Positions 32,516 through 39,739 of a stretch of 48,404 nt of DNA are shown piece after piece. This stretch comes from a virus. Both the position numbers and the translations under genes were made by a program. Within the stretch, counting starts at the first letter, position 1; each line of letters starts with the position of its first letter. Where the stretch lies: positions 1-48,404 of the IMG/VR virus record IMGVR_UViG_3300045996_001029; one strand, written 5' to 3'. Below the pieces are notes generated by a model. That model made no database searches. It worked only from the letters and a program-made list of their open reading frames with translations, and was not told where the DNA came from.

Positions 32516-32547
32516 CGACCCGTTCTAGGCTGACGGCCAAGCCATGA
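32512..32547 (+). CDS. Eleven-codon minigene upstream of the surface protein
   Basis: The ATG at 32512 overlaps the holin stop (ATGA) and has GGGAGATGAGGA just before it. The frame reads MTTRSRLTAKP and its stop overlaps the start of the next gene (ATGA at 32544). It forms a perfect coupling relay between the two genes. It might be a leader peptide or simply a translational bridge. Confidence 0.4.
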   Translation: MTTRSRLTAKP

Positions 32548-33785
32548 GGAAGATCATCGGAGTAGTCGCCCTCGTCGTGGCGATATTTGCCCTGGCCGTC
32601 CCGCTCGGGGCGCAGGTGAGCACCACACTCCCCCCGGTCGACTCGACCAGCCGACCACCGGAGAACTTCACGATCTGCCACTTCACCGGCCTGGCCGGGA
32701 CCGAGCGCTTTGTCGAGCTCAACTTGCCGTTCCTGGCGATCTTCGGGGTGGCCGGCCACTTCTTCGAGAACGGGACGCCGCAGGCAGGCCACGAGGAGGA
32801 CATCTTTGGACCGTGTCCCACTACCACGACAACCACCACCACCTCTACCACGACAACCACCACCCTGGCGACCACCACCACCGAAGGGCCCACCACGACG
32901 GGGCCGACATCGACGAGCACCCCTCCAGTGGTCACTCCGTTTTGCGTGGACGTCAACACCGCGGCCCAAGCCGAGCTGGAACAGCTGGGCGGCATCAATC
33001 CTGTCCTGGCACTTCTGATCCTCGCCAACCGGCCCTATGAGTCGGTCGAGGACCTGGCCGACGTGCTCCCGCCCGGGGTGCTGGCGCTGATCCTCGAGAC
33101 CAACGCCCAGACCGGGGCCTTCGTCGCCAACTCGTGTCTGACCCCGTTCGGGGTGACGACGACGACCCTGCCCGCGACGACGACCCTGCCGACGACGACG
33201 ACCACACCGGGCACGCTCACCGTCCCGCCCGAGCCACCGTCCACCCTCACCACCGGGGAGGTCACGGCGGTGTGTGTCTCGGATATCCCCTTCCTGTCCT
33301 ATCAGGTCGACGACTTCCCGGGAGCGACTGTCATCAACGAAATCCGATTCCACAATCCGACCGGCGGGCCGGATGTCGTTTACGTTGACCAGCCGCTCTC
33401 GGGACAGGTCCTATGGCCGGGAGCTTCGGACATTCCGCCCTTCGACTGGCCGGGGTGGGAGCTGGTGAATGGGGTGTGGGTCGAGGCCGACGACGGGTTC
33501 TTGTGGGCGCGGGAGACGATCGAGGTCACCTTCACCATCAACCCCTCCGCCACCATCACGGTCAGCTATCCCCCGGCAAGCGCGATCTGCGCCAACCCGG
33601 AGAACCTGAACCCGAACCTTCCCCCTGCGCCACGCACCCCCAGCCCCGAGGACTCGCTGCCCTTCACCGGCTTCGATCCCGACTTGTGGTGGATCGGCTT
33701 GATCTTGGCCGCTCTTGGCGGCCTATTCCTATTGAGCGCGAGAGGAGGTGACGAAGATGACGCAAGAGCAGCCAGCTCCCCCTGA
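32544..33785 (+). CDS. Secreted, sortase-anchored surface protein (LPFTG) with HhH domain
   Basis: 413 aa. A signal peptide spans about residues 1-23 (MRKIIGVVALVVAIFALAVP, then LGAQ). Residues about 41-91 form a CHxTG-type secreted domain (FTICHFTGLAGTERFVELNL, GHFFENGTPQAGHEEDI). A Thr-rich linker follows (92-115). Residues about 135-187 form a ComEA-like helix-hairpin-helix (DVNTAAQAELEQLGGINPVL, ANRPYESVEDLADVL). A second Thr linker (204-226), a beta domain (240-350) and a C-terminal sorting signal LPFTG (372-376) with a hydrophobic span and charged end complete it. The host sortase would link it to peptidoglycan. Carriage by a phage in the lysis region is unusual. Confidence 0.85.
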   Translation: MRKIIGVVALVVAIFALAVPLGAQVSTTLPPVDSTSRPPENFTICHFTGLAGTERFVELNLPFLAIFGVAGHFFENGTPQAGHEEDIFGPCPTTTTTTTTSTTTTTTLATTTTEGPTTTGPTSTSTPPVVTPFCVDVNTAAQAELEQLGGINPVLALLILANRPYESVEDLADVLPPGVLALILETNAQTGAFVANSCLTPFGVTTTTLPATTTLPTTTTTPGTLTVPPEPPSTLTTGEVTAVCVSDIPFLSYQVDDFPGATVINEIRFHNPTGGPDVVYVDQPLSGQVLWPGASDIPPFDWPGWELVNGVWVEADDGFLWARETIEVTFTINPSATITVSYPPASAICANPENLNPNLPPAPRTPSPEDSLPFTGFDPDLWWIGLILAALGGLFLLSARGGDEDDARAASSP

Positions 33786-33918
33786 GCCTCAGCCAGTACC
33801 GGAGCCGACCGAAGTACCGGAGCCGACCCCTGCTCCTGAAGAGGAGGAGGAGGTCACCGAGGAGGACGCCCCAGAGGGCGCCCAGATCATCGACCGGGAC
33901 GCAGTAGAGGGGCAGTGA
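33757..33918 (+). CDS. Small acidic proline-rich protein (53 aa)
   Basis: The ATG at 33757 lies inside the end of the surface-protein gene and has an excellent AGGAGGTGACGAAG site. The product has repeats of VPEPTEVPEPTPAPEEEEE and an acidic C-terminus (IIDRDAVEGQ). It is probably disordered. Its function is unknown; the strong start signal makes it a credible gene. Confidence 0.65.
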   Translation: MTQEQPAPPEPQPVPEPTEVPEPTPAPEEEEEVTEEDAPEGAQIIDRDAVEGQ

Positions 33919-34090
33919 GCACCCGGTAGGGTGTCGAATCCTTCGGGGACGGTTGGTCCGATTCCACAGGTTGTCGTCCCCGGAGTCGGTGGGCGCTCGC
34001 TCCCGTCCAGGGATACGGCGAGGGCGAGCGCCACCGCAATCGCAATCAGCAAACCCGCCCACCTCCTCACGCCCGCTAGGTTGGTCGGTC

Positions 34091-34180
34091 ATGGATCCAA
34101 TTCTTCGCCTTGTCTTGCTGATAGCGCTGATCGTCTGGACCGTCCTCAACATCATCTTGATCGTCCAGATCGACTTCTGA
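34091..34180 (+). CDS. Tiny single-helix membrane protein 1 (29 aa)
   Basis: MDPILRLVLLIALIVWTVLN, then IILIVQIDF: almost the entire product is one membrane helix. Its stop overlaps the start of the next tiny gene (TGATG). Such miniproteins occur near holin and endolysin genes and could modulate lysis timing. The ribosome binding site is weak. Confidence 0.55.
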   Translation: MDPILRLVLLIALIVWTVLNIILIVQIDF

Positions 34181-34278
34181 TGTGGTGGTTCCTGCTCGGG
34201 CTGGTCCTCGGGGTGGGGATCGGGTACGTGGCCCGGGTCCTCCTGGTCGAGGCCCAGAAGGGCACGAGGAGGGTCTGA
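34180..34278 (+). CDS. Tiny single-helix membrane protein 2 (32 aa)
   Basis: MWWFLLGLVLGVGIGYVARV, then LLVEAQKGTRRV: a membrane helix with a basic cytoplasmic tail. The start shares a base with the previous stop and the stop abuts the endolysin start (TGAGTG), so the two tiny genes and the endolysin are translationally linked. Confidence 0.58.
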   Translation: MWWFLLGLVLGVGIGYVARVLLVEAQKGTRRV

Positions 34279-34989
34279 GTGGCCTCTACCCAGCAACGAC
34301 GTGACTGGTGGAAGGGGTATCGGTGCGACCCGGGCGATATGACGAGGGTGGCGCTCCCTTGCCCGAACAACCAGATCGTCAAGGTCTTGGTGGCCGACCC
34401 CGCCATCGGCATCTTCACCGCCATCTCTCAGATCATGGGCAGCGAGCCCTATCTGTTCCGGGAGAGCAGCGGCGGGACCTACAACTGCCGGAACATCGGT
34501 GACTCGGGCCTCCCCAGCCTTCACTCCTATGGGATCGCCCTCGACCTCAACCCGTCGAAGAACCCCCACCGCTACCCCCTCAAAACCGACATGCCCCCGA
34601 CGTTCATCAAGCGGATGGAGGGGATCAAGGCCAACGGCAAGAAGGCGTTGCAATGGGGTGGCCGGTGGTCGAAGCCCGACGCGATGCACTACGAGGTGGA
34701 CGTCGCCCCGGCAGACTGCAAGAACATCACCTGGGATCAAGGAGGCGGCTCAATGGCCACCTGGAAGAGCGAGGACGGATACACCTACACCGACGTGGAC
34801 AGCTGGGGCCAGTTCACAGATGCGATCAAGTGGAACATCAACAACCAGCTGCTGATGGGTCGGCGGGACAAGAACACGATGAAGGCGGTGTTCGATCCCA
34901 ACGTGGCGCTGCAACGGGACGAGGCGGCGTCGGTGTTCTTCCGGCTCGCCAAGGACTCCCCGACCTTCAAGCGAGAGATCGAGGACTGA
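34279..34989 (+). CDS. Endolysin, M15-type peptidase
   Basis: 236 aa from GTG, with AGGAGGGT upstream. SLHSYGIALDLN (H82, D89) and DAMHYEV (H137) are the zinc ligands of the M15/VanY-type L-Ala-D-Glu or D-Ala-D-Ala peptidases. The C-terminal 85 residues (YTYTDVDSWGQFTDAIKWNI, ALQRDEAASVFFRLAKDSP) look like a wall-binding or peptidoglycan-associated tail. It degrades the host wall at lysis. Its stop directly abuts the stop of the convergent minus-strand gene. Confidence 0.87.
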   Translation: MASTQQRRDWWKGYRCDPGDMTRVALPCPNNQIVKVLVADPAIGIFTAISQIMGSEPYLFRESSGGTYNCRNIGDSGLPSLHSYGIALDLNPSKNPHRYPLKTDMPPTFIKRMEGIKANGKKALQWGGRWSKPDAMHYEVDVAPADCKNITWDQGGGSMATWKSEDGYTYTDVDSWGQFTDAIKWNINNQLLMGRRDKNTMKAVFDPNVALQRDEAASVFFRLAKDSPTFKREIED

Positions 34990-35160
34990 TCAGCTAGCGG
35001 CCAACGCCCGCTCCCTCGACGTCACGCCGCAATCGCAAAGAGTGGTCTCGACCTCGACTGTCTCACCGAGGCCGGGGGCCAAGGGCTCCTCGATCCACGT
35101 GATGAGAGTGAGCCGGGACCCGCACCGCTCACAGATGATTACCGAAGTATCCGCTCTCAT
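34990..35160 (-). CDS. Small zinc-ribbon protein (56 aa)
   Basis: MRADTSVIICERCGSRLTLI has C-x2-C, and near the end LCDCGVTSRE has C-x-C, a compact zinc ribbon. The gene is the last of the minus-strand operon and ends exactly where the endolysin gene ends. The start is ATG 35160. No strong ribosome binding site is seen; GGAAATCTCCC lies upstream. Confidence 0.65.
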   Translation of the reverse strand: MRADTSVIICERCGSRLTLITWIEEPLAPGLGETVEVETTLCDCGVTSRERALAAS

Positions 35161-35214
35161 GGCCACAAAGATAAGGGAGATTTCCCTCTCAGTCGAGGTT
35201 TTACCCCGAAATGG

Positions 35215-35328
35215 CCAGGCCCTGAGGCAGTTTCCCGGGTGTTTTCGGCTCCCCCTACCCGAAGGTCGAGGGAACCGAAAACATCGCTTAGACGGCGTTT
35301 AAGCGGCCTCTCCGGGTGTTTCGTCGCT
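35215..35328 (+). repeat. Dispersed intergenic element, copy C
   Basis: CCAGGCCCTGAGGCA (35215-35229) is identical to 17206-17220. An 8-bp stem GTTTTCGG/CCGAAAAC (35241-35248 with 35275-35282) follows, then CGCTTAGACGG...GCGGCCTCTCCGGGTGTTTCGTCGCT (35286-35326), which matches copies A, B and D. The last part also encodes the C-terminus of the Rad52-like gene on the other strand. Confidence 0.6.
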
Positions 35329-35850
35329 CTCGCCCGCTCCCGCGACCGGCTCCGCATCGTCGGGGAACGGTTCGCGTGTTACCTCGGTTTCCCCGGTGTC
35401 CCGCTGGTTGAGCTGGACGGGAAGGTGATAGCCCTCCTTCGCCCACAGCTGGAGGCCGAGTCCGAGTCGCATCGCGCAACGCTTGAAGGCGTCGGAGGTG
35501 GCGGATTTGAGGTTCTCGGCGTCATGGCTCATGGCCGGGTTGTCCTCGGTCCCGACTTCGGTGATCGAGAACTCCCGGTTCCAGCGGTCCCGGATGGTGA
35601 GGGTGGCGGTCACCCCGAGGACCGCGTTCTCCCGGGCGGCGAAGGTGTTGTTCTCACTCTTTATCTCCGGGGCATACCCCCGGATCACGTCCCGCACCTC
35701 GAAGCTGTACGGCCCGACCACGGCCAAGAGGCGTTGGGTGATATCGGCGTGGTTGATGTAGGTGCCGTGCTTGCCTTTCGGCGCCCGCTGGACGTACCGA
35801 TCCGGGAATGGCTCGGCCAGGTCCTTCATCAGCACCATGTCGTAGTTCAT
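35299..35850 (-). CDS. Rad52/Sak-like single-strand annealing protein
   Basis: 183 aa from ATG 35850, overlapping the previous stop (ATGA); longer frames are unsupported. HGTYINHADITQRLLAVVGP, then AVLGVTATLTIRDRWNREFS and DAENLKSATSDAFKRCAMRL-GLGLQLW (about 110-136), reproduce the Rad52-type core, in which a conserved S-x3-DA-x-KR helix precedes G-x-GL-x-LW. It would anneal ssDNA during recombination-dependent replication, with SSB and RusA encoded nearby. The C-terminal 40 residues are acidic. Confidence 0.83.
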   Translation of the reverse strand: MNYDMVLMKDLAEPFPDRYVQRAPKGKHGTYINHADITQRLLAVVGPYSFEVRDVIRGYAPEIKSENNTFAARENAVLGVTATLTIRDRWNREFSITEVGTEDNPAMSHDAENLKSATSDAFKRCAMRLGLGLQLWAKEGYHLPVQLNQRDTGETEVTREPFPDDAEPVAGAGESDETPGEAA

Positions 35851-36335
35851 CTCTCCATCCCCTCGCCCTCGGGCAGACGCTGGAGGAATTGGGGAGCGCG
35901 GTCGATCGGGATCACCGCTACCTCGTGCTCGCCCTCGATGGTCTCGAAGTGATCCTCCACCATCGCCGCCCACCCTTGGCGAATCTCCCCGGTCGCCGCG
36001 TCCACCTTCCGGTAGTAGTTGCCCGCCGTCTCCTTGACCTGGCCGATGCGTAGGGCGTCGAAGCGGGCCAGCTGCACCAGGTCGCCGTGCTCTTGGAGAA
36101 AGCGCATCACCTGGGTGTTGGACTCGGGCTTGATCTTGACCCCGTAGGAGGGCTTGATGCGGACGATGGTGTCGCCGTATCGGAAGCTCAGGTAGTCGCC
36201 GTGGGCCTCGGACGAGAGCTTGATAAGCCGGTCGTCGAGGTTCTTCTTGACCGCCTGGAGAGCGGCGATCTGATCGGTGATCTCGTTCCGCTGCTTGAGC
36301 AGAGCGAGCACGTCTGGCTCGATGGGGATACCCAT
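35847..36335 (-). CDS. Hypothetical protein with N-terminal coiled coil (162 aa)
   Basis: The start is ATG 36335 behind CCACAAGGAGGCATCGC. A coiled coil (ALLKQRNEITDQIAALQAVK) leads to a domain with YLSFRYGDTIVRIKPSYGVK and QEHGDLVQLARFDALRIGQV. Being coupled to the Rad52-like gene, it may be a recombination partner, such as an exonuclease-inhibitor type protein. No family is recognised. Confidence 0.66.
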   Translation of the reverse strand: MGIPIEPDVLALLKQRNEITDQIAALQAVKKNLDDRLIKLSSEAHGDYLSFRYGDTIVRIKPSYGVKIKPESNTQVMRFLQEHGDLVQLARFDALRIGQVKETAGNYYRKVDAATGEIRQGWAAMVEDHFETIEGEHEVAVIPIDRAPQFLQRLPEGEGMER

Positions 36336-36544
36336 GCGATGCCTCCTTGTGGAAGGTTTCCGGTTCTCACGACCGGCTACCGCATAGGTTACCGGAGGGG
36401 TAGGACGGATTCGGGTTATCCACAAGCGAAGGCCCCATCGGAAACATGAGTTCCGACAGGGCCTTCACTCCACAAGGAAGTATCACCGAATCGCCCGTTG
36501 AGGATCGTCCCTGACCCGCAAAACGAATGGGTGCACCTCTTAGA
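36336..36544 (-). terminator. Inter-operon gap with a strong bidirectional hairpin
   Basis: Between the glycosyltransferase stop and the next leader lies an interrupted stem: GAAGGCCC/GGGCCTTC (about 36428-36435 with 36460-36467) around TCGGAA/TTCCGA, loop ACATGAG. This would end the modification operon. On the other side is the CCACAAGGAGG leader of the 36335 gene. The rest shows no gene and no clear promoter. Confidence 0.65.
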
Positions 36545-37276
36545 TCACAGATTAGCAGCGGACCGTCTCAGCAACACCTCATGCCCTCCCCGGCGGCGGT
36601 TGGGCTGGACTAGAGAGGGCCACCGCGTCATCAAGGATTGGACCTCGGCAATCGCCAAAGTTTCCCGGTCGATCAAGGTGTCCTGGAGGCCACCGGGAGT
36701 CCTCCCCACGTCGGAGGCGTGCATCGAGAAAAAGTCGAAGCGGAGCACCCCGCCATCTGACTCGTAGTGGAGCAGGGTCCGCTCGTAGTCCTCTTTGGCC
36801 TCGAGAGTGACCGGCAGGTCGGGCCGGTTCAGCACCCCGTAGTGGGCGCCGTAGGCGTAGTAGAGGCCGAGCTTGGTCCGGGGGGACATGTAGAAGGGAT
36901 TGGGCGTCGGGGCCACCGACCACAGCGACACCCGCTCTTTTTGGGCGACCTCGAAGAACGAAATCCAATAGGAGGTGACGTCACGGACTGGATGGGTCGT
37001 GCTCCCCGAAAGGGCCACCCAGCCCGTAACGTCGTCATCACACCACACAATCTCGGCTCGCTCGGGAGTCATCGAGGAAGCGAAATTGCGATTGGCGTGA
37101 AGTGTGGCCTCCCCCGGTTCCACCCTCATGCCCCGAGGGGCGGTGGCACGGTAATCGCTCTCTTGGCCTGGGGTGACCCAGATCGTGACTATTTCGGGGT
37201 CCACCCCGGCATCGACCAGCGCATCGGGGGTGGTCATGGTTCGGGCCCGGTTGTGCGAGGGGATGTAGACCCTCAA
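36545..37276 (-). CDS. TET-associated-type glycosyltransferase (GT-A fold)
   Basis: 243 aa from a TTG (37276) overlapping the dioxygenase stop (TTGA). RVYIPSHNRARTM is the opening strand and loop of GT-A enzymes, and IVWCDDDVTGW (D80-D82) is the metal-binding DxD-type motif. KEDYERTLLHYESDGGVLRF (about 161-180) looks like the acceptor/catalytic acid region. The sequence fits the TAGT family found beside phage TET enzymes, which glycosylate oxidised bases in DNA. The pairing with the next gene strongly supports that role. Confidence 0.78.
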   Translation of the reverse strand: MRVYIPSHNRARTMTTPDALVDAGVDPEIVTIWVTPGQESDYRATAPRGMRVEPGEATLHANRNFASSMTPERAEIVWCDDDVTGWVALSGSTTHPVRDVTSYWISFFEVAQKERVSLWSVAPTPNPFYMSPRTKLGLYYAYGAHYGVLNRPDLPVTLEAKEDYERTLLHYESDGGVLRFDFFSMHASDVGRTPGGLQDTLIDRETLAIAEVQSLMTRWPSLVQPNRRRGGHEVLLRRSAANL

Positions 37277-38115
37277 AACACCGGGTCCATCGGGGAGTCC
37301 CGCAGCATGTGATCCTCCCGCTCGGTGCGCTTCTCCGTCCCTCGCTTCTGTTCCACGGCCCAGGTGTGGCAGTCCTTCATCCCCTTCAGCGAGTAGTAGA
37401 CCACTGAGATGCGATAGCCGTCCTCGGTCACCTTCGTCATGGGCGTGACGCCGTGAACGATGCGCCACCCTGGGAAGTAGACCACCCACCCGTCCCGGCA
37501 GGTGAACGAGCAGTCGTACTCGGGGAGATGCAGCTCACCACCACGCACTCCCCGACGCACAACCGGCATAGCCGACCAAGAGTGAAAGTTGGCCCCGTCC
37601 CGGTGATAGGGCAGCTGAGAGGAGAGGTTGATGACGCCGCTGGTCCAGATCGTCTCCTCGCCCAAGCGCCACTCCGGTAGCACATCAGCCACCTCTTTCC
37701 GGTCGGCGGCCGCAATGTCGGGAAGGTGGGTTTGGACCCAGGCGGTGAGGTCGTTGGCGGTGTCCTCTAGGACAGCCTCGATGTCGGGGCGGGTGTAGTA
37801 GAGGGCGGAGGGGCGACAACTCTCCCGCTTCAGCACCGCCTTGCGGGGGGCCATCCCGAAGGTCGAGGACACGTTCCGCAGGCCCTGGCCGGAGCGGAGG
37901 GTGGAGGACCATGGCGTATCCATCACGGCCCGGCGGAAGGTGGCGACGTCACCGGGGAGTGGGGCATAGGCGAGCACCGGCTCCCCGGTATCAACGTCGC
38001 TCCAAATGCCCTCCTGCTGGATCGGTAGGGCATAGGGCTGGTCGGTCACCATCGACCCCACCTTCTCATTGGCCTGCTCGGGGCTGATGACCCGTTGGAT
38101 CCGAAAGTGGTTCAC
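37273..38115 (-). CDS. TET/JBP-like 2-oxoglutarate/Fe(II) DNA dioxygenase
   Basis: 280 aa from a GTG overlapping the ParB-like stop (GTGA). The double-stranded beta-helix core shows LPYHRDGANFHSW (H171, D173: the HxD iron motif), GGELHLPEYD, FPGWRIVHGVTP (H221, distal iron ligand) and YRISVVYYS (R235, binding 2-oxoglutarate). The wording of these motifs is that of phage TET/JBP enzymes rather than AlkB or prolyl hydroxylases. The reaction is hydroxylation of the 5-methyl group of 5-methylcytosine or thymine in DNA. No methyltransferase was recognised in this closed genome, so the substrate is uncertain. Confidence 0.8.
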   Translation of the reverse strand: MNHFRIQRVISPEQANEKVGSMVTDQPYALPIQQEGIWSDVDTGEPVLAYAPLPGDVATFRRAVMDTPWSSTLRSGQGLRNVSSTFGMAPRKAVLKRESCRPSALYYTRPDIEAVLEDTANDLTAWVQTHLPDIAAADRKEVADVLPEWRLGEETIWTSGVINLSSQLPYHRDGANFHSWSAMPVVRRGVRGGELHLPEYDCSFTCRDGWVVYFPGWRIVHGVTPMTKVTEDGYRISVVYYSLKGMKDCHTWAVEQKRGTEKRTEREDHMLRDSPMDPVF

Positions 38116-38756
38116 TCTTTGGGCTCGGGTGGGGGCTGGTTGGGGAACTTGTCGGCCACCAGCCGTAGGACGGCCTCGGCGTTGGTGTTGACCTGATAGC
38201 GGAATCGAAGCTCGTTGAGCCGGTCCACCATCCACAGGTAAGTCTCGCCCTCGTAGTCGAGGAGGATGGTGCGGATGGTCTTGGCGAGATACCCCGCCGC
38301 CCAGGAATCGAGGTTGTCCTCCTCGTTGTCGACCATGTTGCGGGTGATTTCCTCGGAGGTCTCCTGGGCCTCGGCCAACAGATCGTCGAGGTCGATCGAG
38401 TCATAACCGGTGCCGACCAGGTCGTTGAGACTCTCGAGCAGAGCAACCAGCTCGGCGTCCCGATAGCCGCCGGTGTCCGAGGAGCGGTTGTCGACGAGGA
38501 GAATCTTCAGCGCCTGCTCGTCGTCCACATCGAGACGGATCACGTCCGCCTCCTCCCAGCCCAGCTGTTCCATCCCCTCGTGGCGCCCGTTCCCGGCGAG
38601 TACGTGGGAGGTGGAGCGCTGGACGATCAGGGGGGAGAACTGGCCGTGGGTGCGGAGCGATTCCTTGATGATGTCGAGGTTGTGGGTCCGGGCGTTGCGG
38701 GGGTGGCGGGTGAGGGACGAGAGCGGGACACGCTCGACGGTGAGAACGTCGGTCAT
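38112..38756 (-). CDS. ParB/Srx-like domain protein of the modification cassette
   Basis: 214 aa from ATG 38756; a GTG at 38777 is possible. The N-terminal ParB/sulfiredoxin fold shows RVPLSSLTRHPRNARTHNLD, HGQFSPLIVQRSTSHVLAGN and GRHEGMEQLGW, that is, the 'GNGRHEA'-type phosphate or nucleotide loop. DNRSSDTGGYRD follows. Such proteins are recurrent partners of phage TET and glycosyltransferase genes and may nick, bind or mark DNA. It overlaps the dioxygenase gene, so all three genes form one operon. Confidence 0.8.
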   Translation of the reverse strand: MTDVLTVERVPLSSLTRHPRNARTHNLDIIKESLRTHGQFSPLIVQRSTSHVLAGNGRHEGMEQLGWEEADVIRLDVDDEQALKILLVDNRSSDTGGYRDAELVALLESLNDLVGTGYDSIDLDDLLAEAQETSEEITRNMVDNEEDNLDSWAAGYLAKTIRTILLDYEGETYLWMVDRLNELRFRYQVNTNAEAVLRLVADKFPNQPPPEPKE

Positions 38757-38766
38757 CGCCGCCAGC

Positions 38767-39147
38767 CTAAGCCTCACGAAGCTGGATCGTCACCCCCGCT
38801 CCCCCGTAGACCTTCCAGGCGTTGATCCGGGCCATCTGTGCGTCGTCCTCCCACACCCCGGCCATGGTGAGGGCGTCGCCCACAGCCCGCACCAGCTTGT
38901 CGAGGTCGGGAGGGGTGGTCTTGAACCTCGCGCGATCGCGCGAACGGGGAGGGCGGGGAAACTCGAACATGAGGATGGCCGCTACCGGGGTCCCTTTGGG
39001 AAAGGTTCCCCGATACCGGAGCATCTGATATGCAATCAGGTCCCGCCAGGCGTCCAACTTCTCCTGGTTCTCGTGGATCATCCGCTTCCCCACCGAGCGC
39101 ATCGAGCCTTGGCCGATGGGGATCCCCTCGATCCTCACCCGGATCAT
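38767..39147 (-). CDS. rusA: RusA-like Holliday junction resolvase
   Basis: 126 aa from ATG 39147, overlapping the previous stop. RVRIEGIPIGQGSMRSVG, the strand AAILMFEFPRP and PDLDKLVRAVGDALTMAGVW-EDDAQM contain the conserved acidic residues (D81, D83, D91, D101/D102) and the Lys84 of RusA. It resolves branched DNA before packaging, together with the annealing protein. Confidence 0.88.
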   Translation of the reverse strand: MIRVRIEGIPIGQGSMRSVGKRMIHENQEKLDAWRDLIAYQMLRYRGTFPKGTPVAAILMFEFPRPPRSRDRARFKTTPPDLDKLVRAVGDALTMAGVWEDDAQMARINAWKVYGGAGVTIQLREA

Positions 39148-39374
39148 GCCCGGCGACGCGCCCGACGCGCCCGCTCTTGGTCGGCGTGGCAGATTCGACA
39201 ACGCCGACCGCCCTTGGAGTCAACATGGGAGTAGGGGTGACCCCGGGGGCAGGCGGTTTTCACCGAGTGCTGGTTGACCCGCTTCTTGATCCCCCCGTTC
39301 TCACAGACGGGGCAGACCGCGCCCTCGCCCCGGTATTGGCGCTCGCACCGAGGACACGTTCTCACCCCAACCAC
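39144..39374 (-). CDS. Zinc-ribbon protein with CPRGHPY motif
   Basis: 76 aa from GTG 39374, immediately after the previous stop (TGAGTG) with GAGGAGGAA before it. Two finger-like units: TCPRCERQY...VCPVCENGG, and ACPRGHPYSHVDSKGGRRCR-ICHADQERARRARRR. The second is the common phage CPxGHxY...RxCRxC module. It is probably nucleic-acid binding; exact role unknown. Confidence 0.7.
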   Translation of the reverse strand: MVGVRTCPRCERQYRGEGAVCPVCENGGIKKRVNQHSVKTACPRGHPYSHVDSKGGRRCRICHADQERARRARRRA

Positions 39375-39632
39375 TCATTCCTCCTCGTCGTAGTCCCAGG
39401 TGATTGAACTAGCCCTGGCCCCGTCGATTTCGATCAGCTGGCCCTTGTAGGTGACCTCGCCGGGGATCGTGCTGGTATTGATCCGCCACCCGGACGCGTA
39501 TTTCACCGCGTCTTTGAGAATGTCGATCGGTTTGGAGTCCCATCGGTCGTCGGGTAGCTCCCCCTCGCCAGTCAACTCCCAGGCGTAGGCGGCGTCGTCG
39601 AGGTCGATCTGGATGATGATGCGGGCGCTCAC
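39375..39632 (-). CDS. Hypothetical acidic protein
   Basis: 85 aa from GTG 39632, which overlaps the stop of the small membrane gene (GTGA); a GTG three codons earlier (39641) is the alternative. SARIIIQIDLDDAAYAWELT and DAVKYASGWRINTSTIPGEV show a small alpha/beta domain. Function unknown. Confidence 0.62.
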   Translation of the reverse strand: MSARIIIQIDLDDAAYAWELTGEGELPDDRWDSKPIDILKDAVKYASGWRINTSTIPGEVTYKGQLIEIDGARASSITWDYDEEE

Positions 39633-39739
39633 TTCAGCCACCCCATCACGTAGGCGAACCCGATGACGGCGAATAGGACGAGCAGGCCCAGGGCCAGCGC
39701 CGCTTCCCCCGGGGAGTCGATGAATCCGAAGGCGCTCAT
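39629..39739 (-). CDS. Tiny membrane protein (36 aa)
   Basis: MSAFGFIDSPGEAALALGLL, then VLFAVIGFAYVMGWLK, has one long hydrophobic helix. The start overlaps the previous stop (ATGA) and the stop overlaps the next start (GTGA). The tight coupling and coherent membrane helix support a real gene. The role is unknown. Confidence 0.62.
   Translation of the reverse strand: MSAFGFIDSPGEAALALGLLVLFAVIGFAYVMGWLK

Noticed and set aside
32815-32890. ACC/ACG triplet repeats
   Set aside because: They encode the Thr linker of the surface protein.
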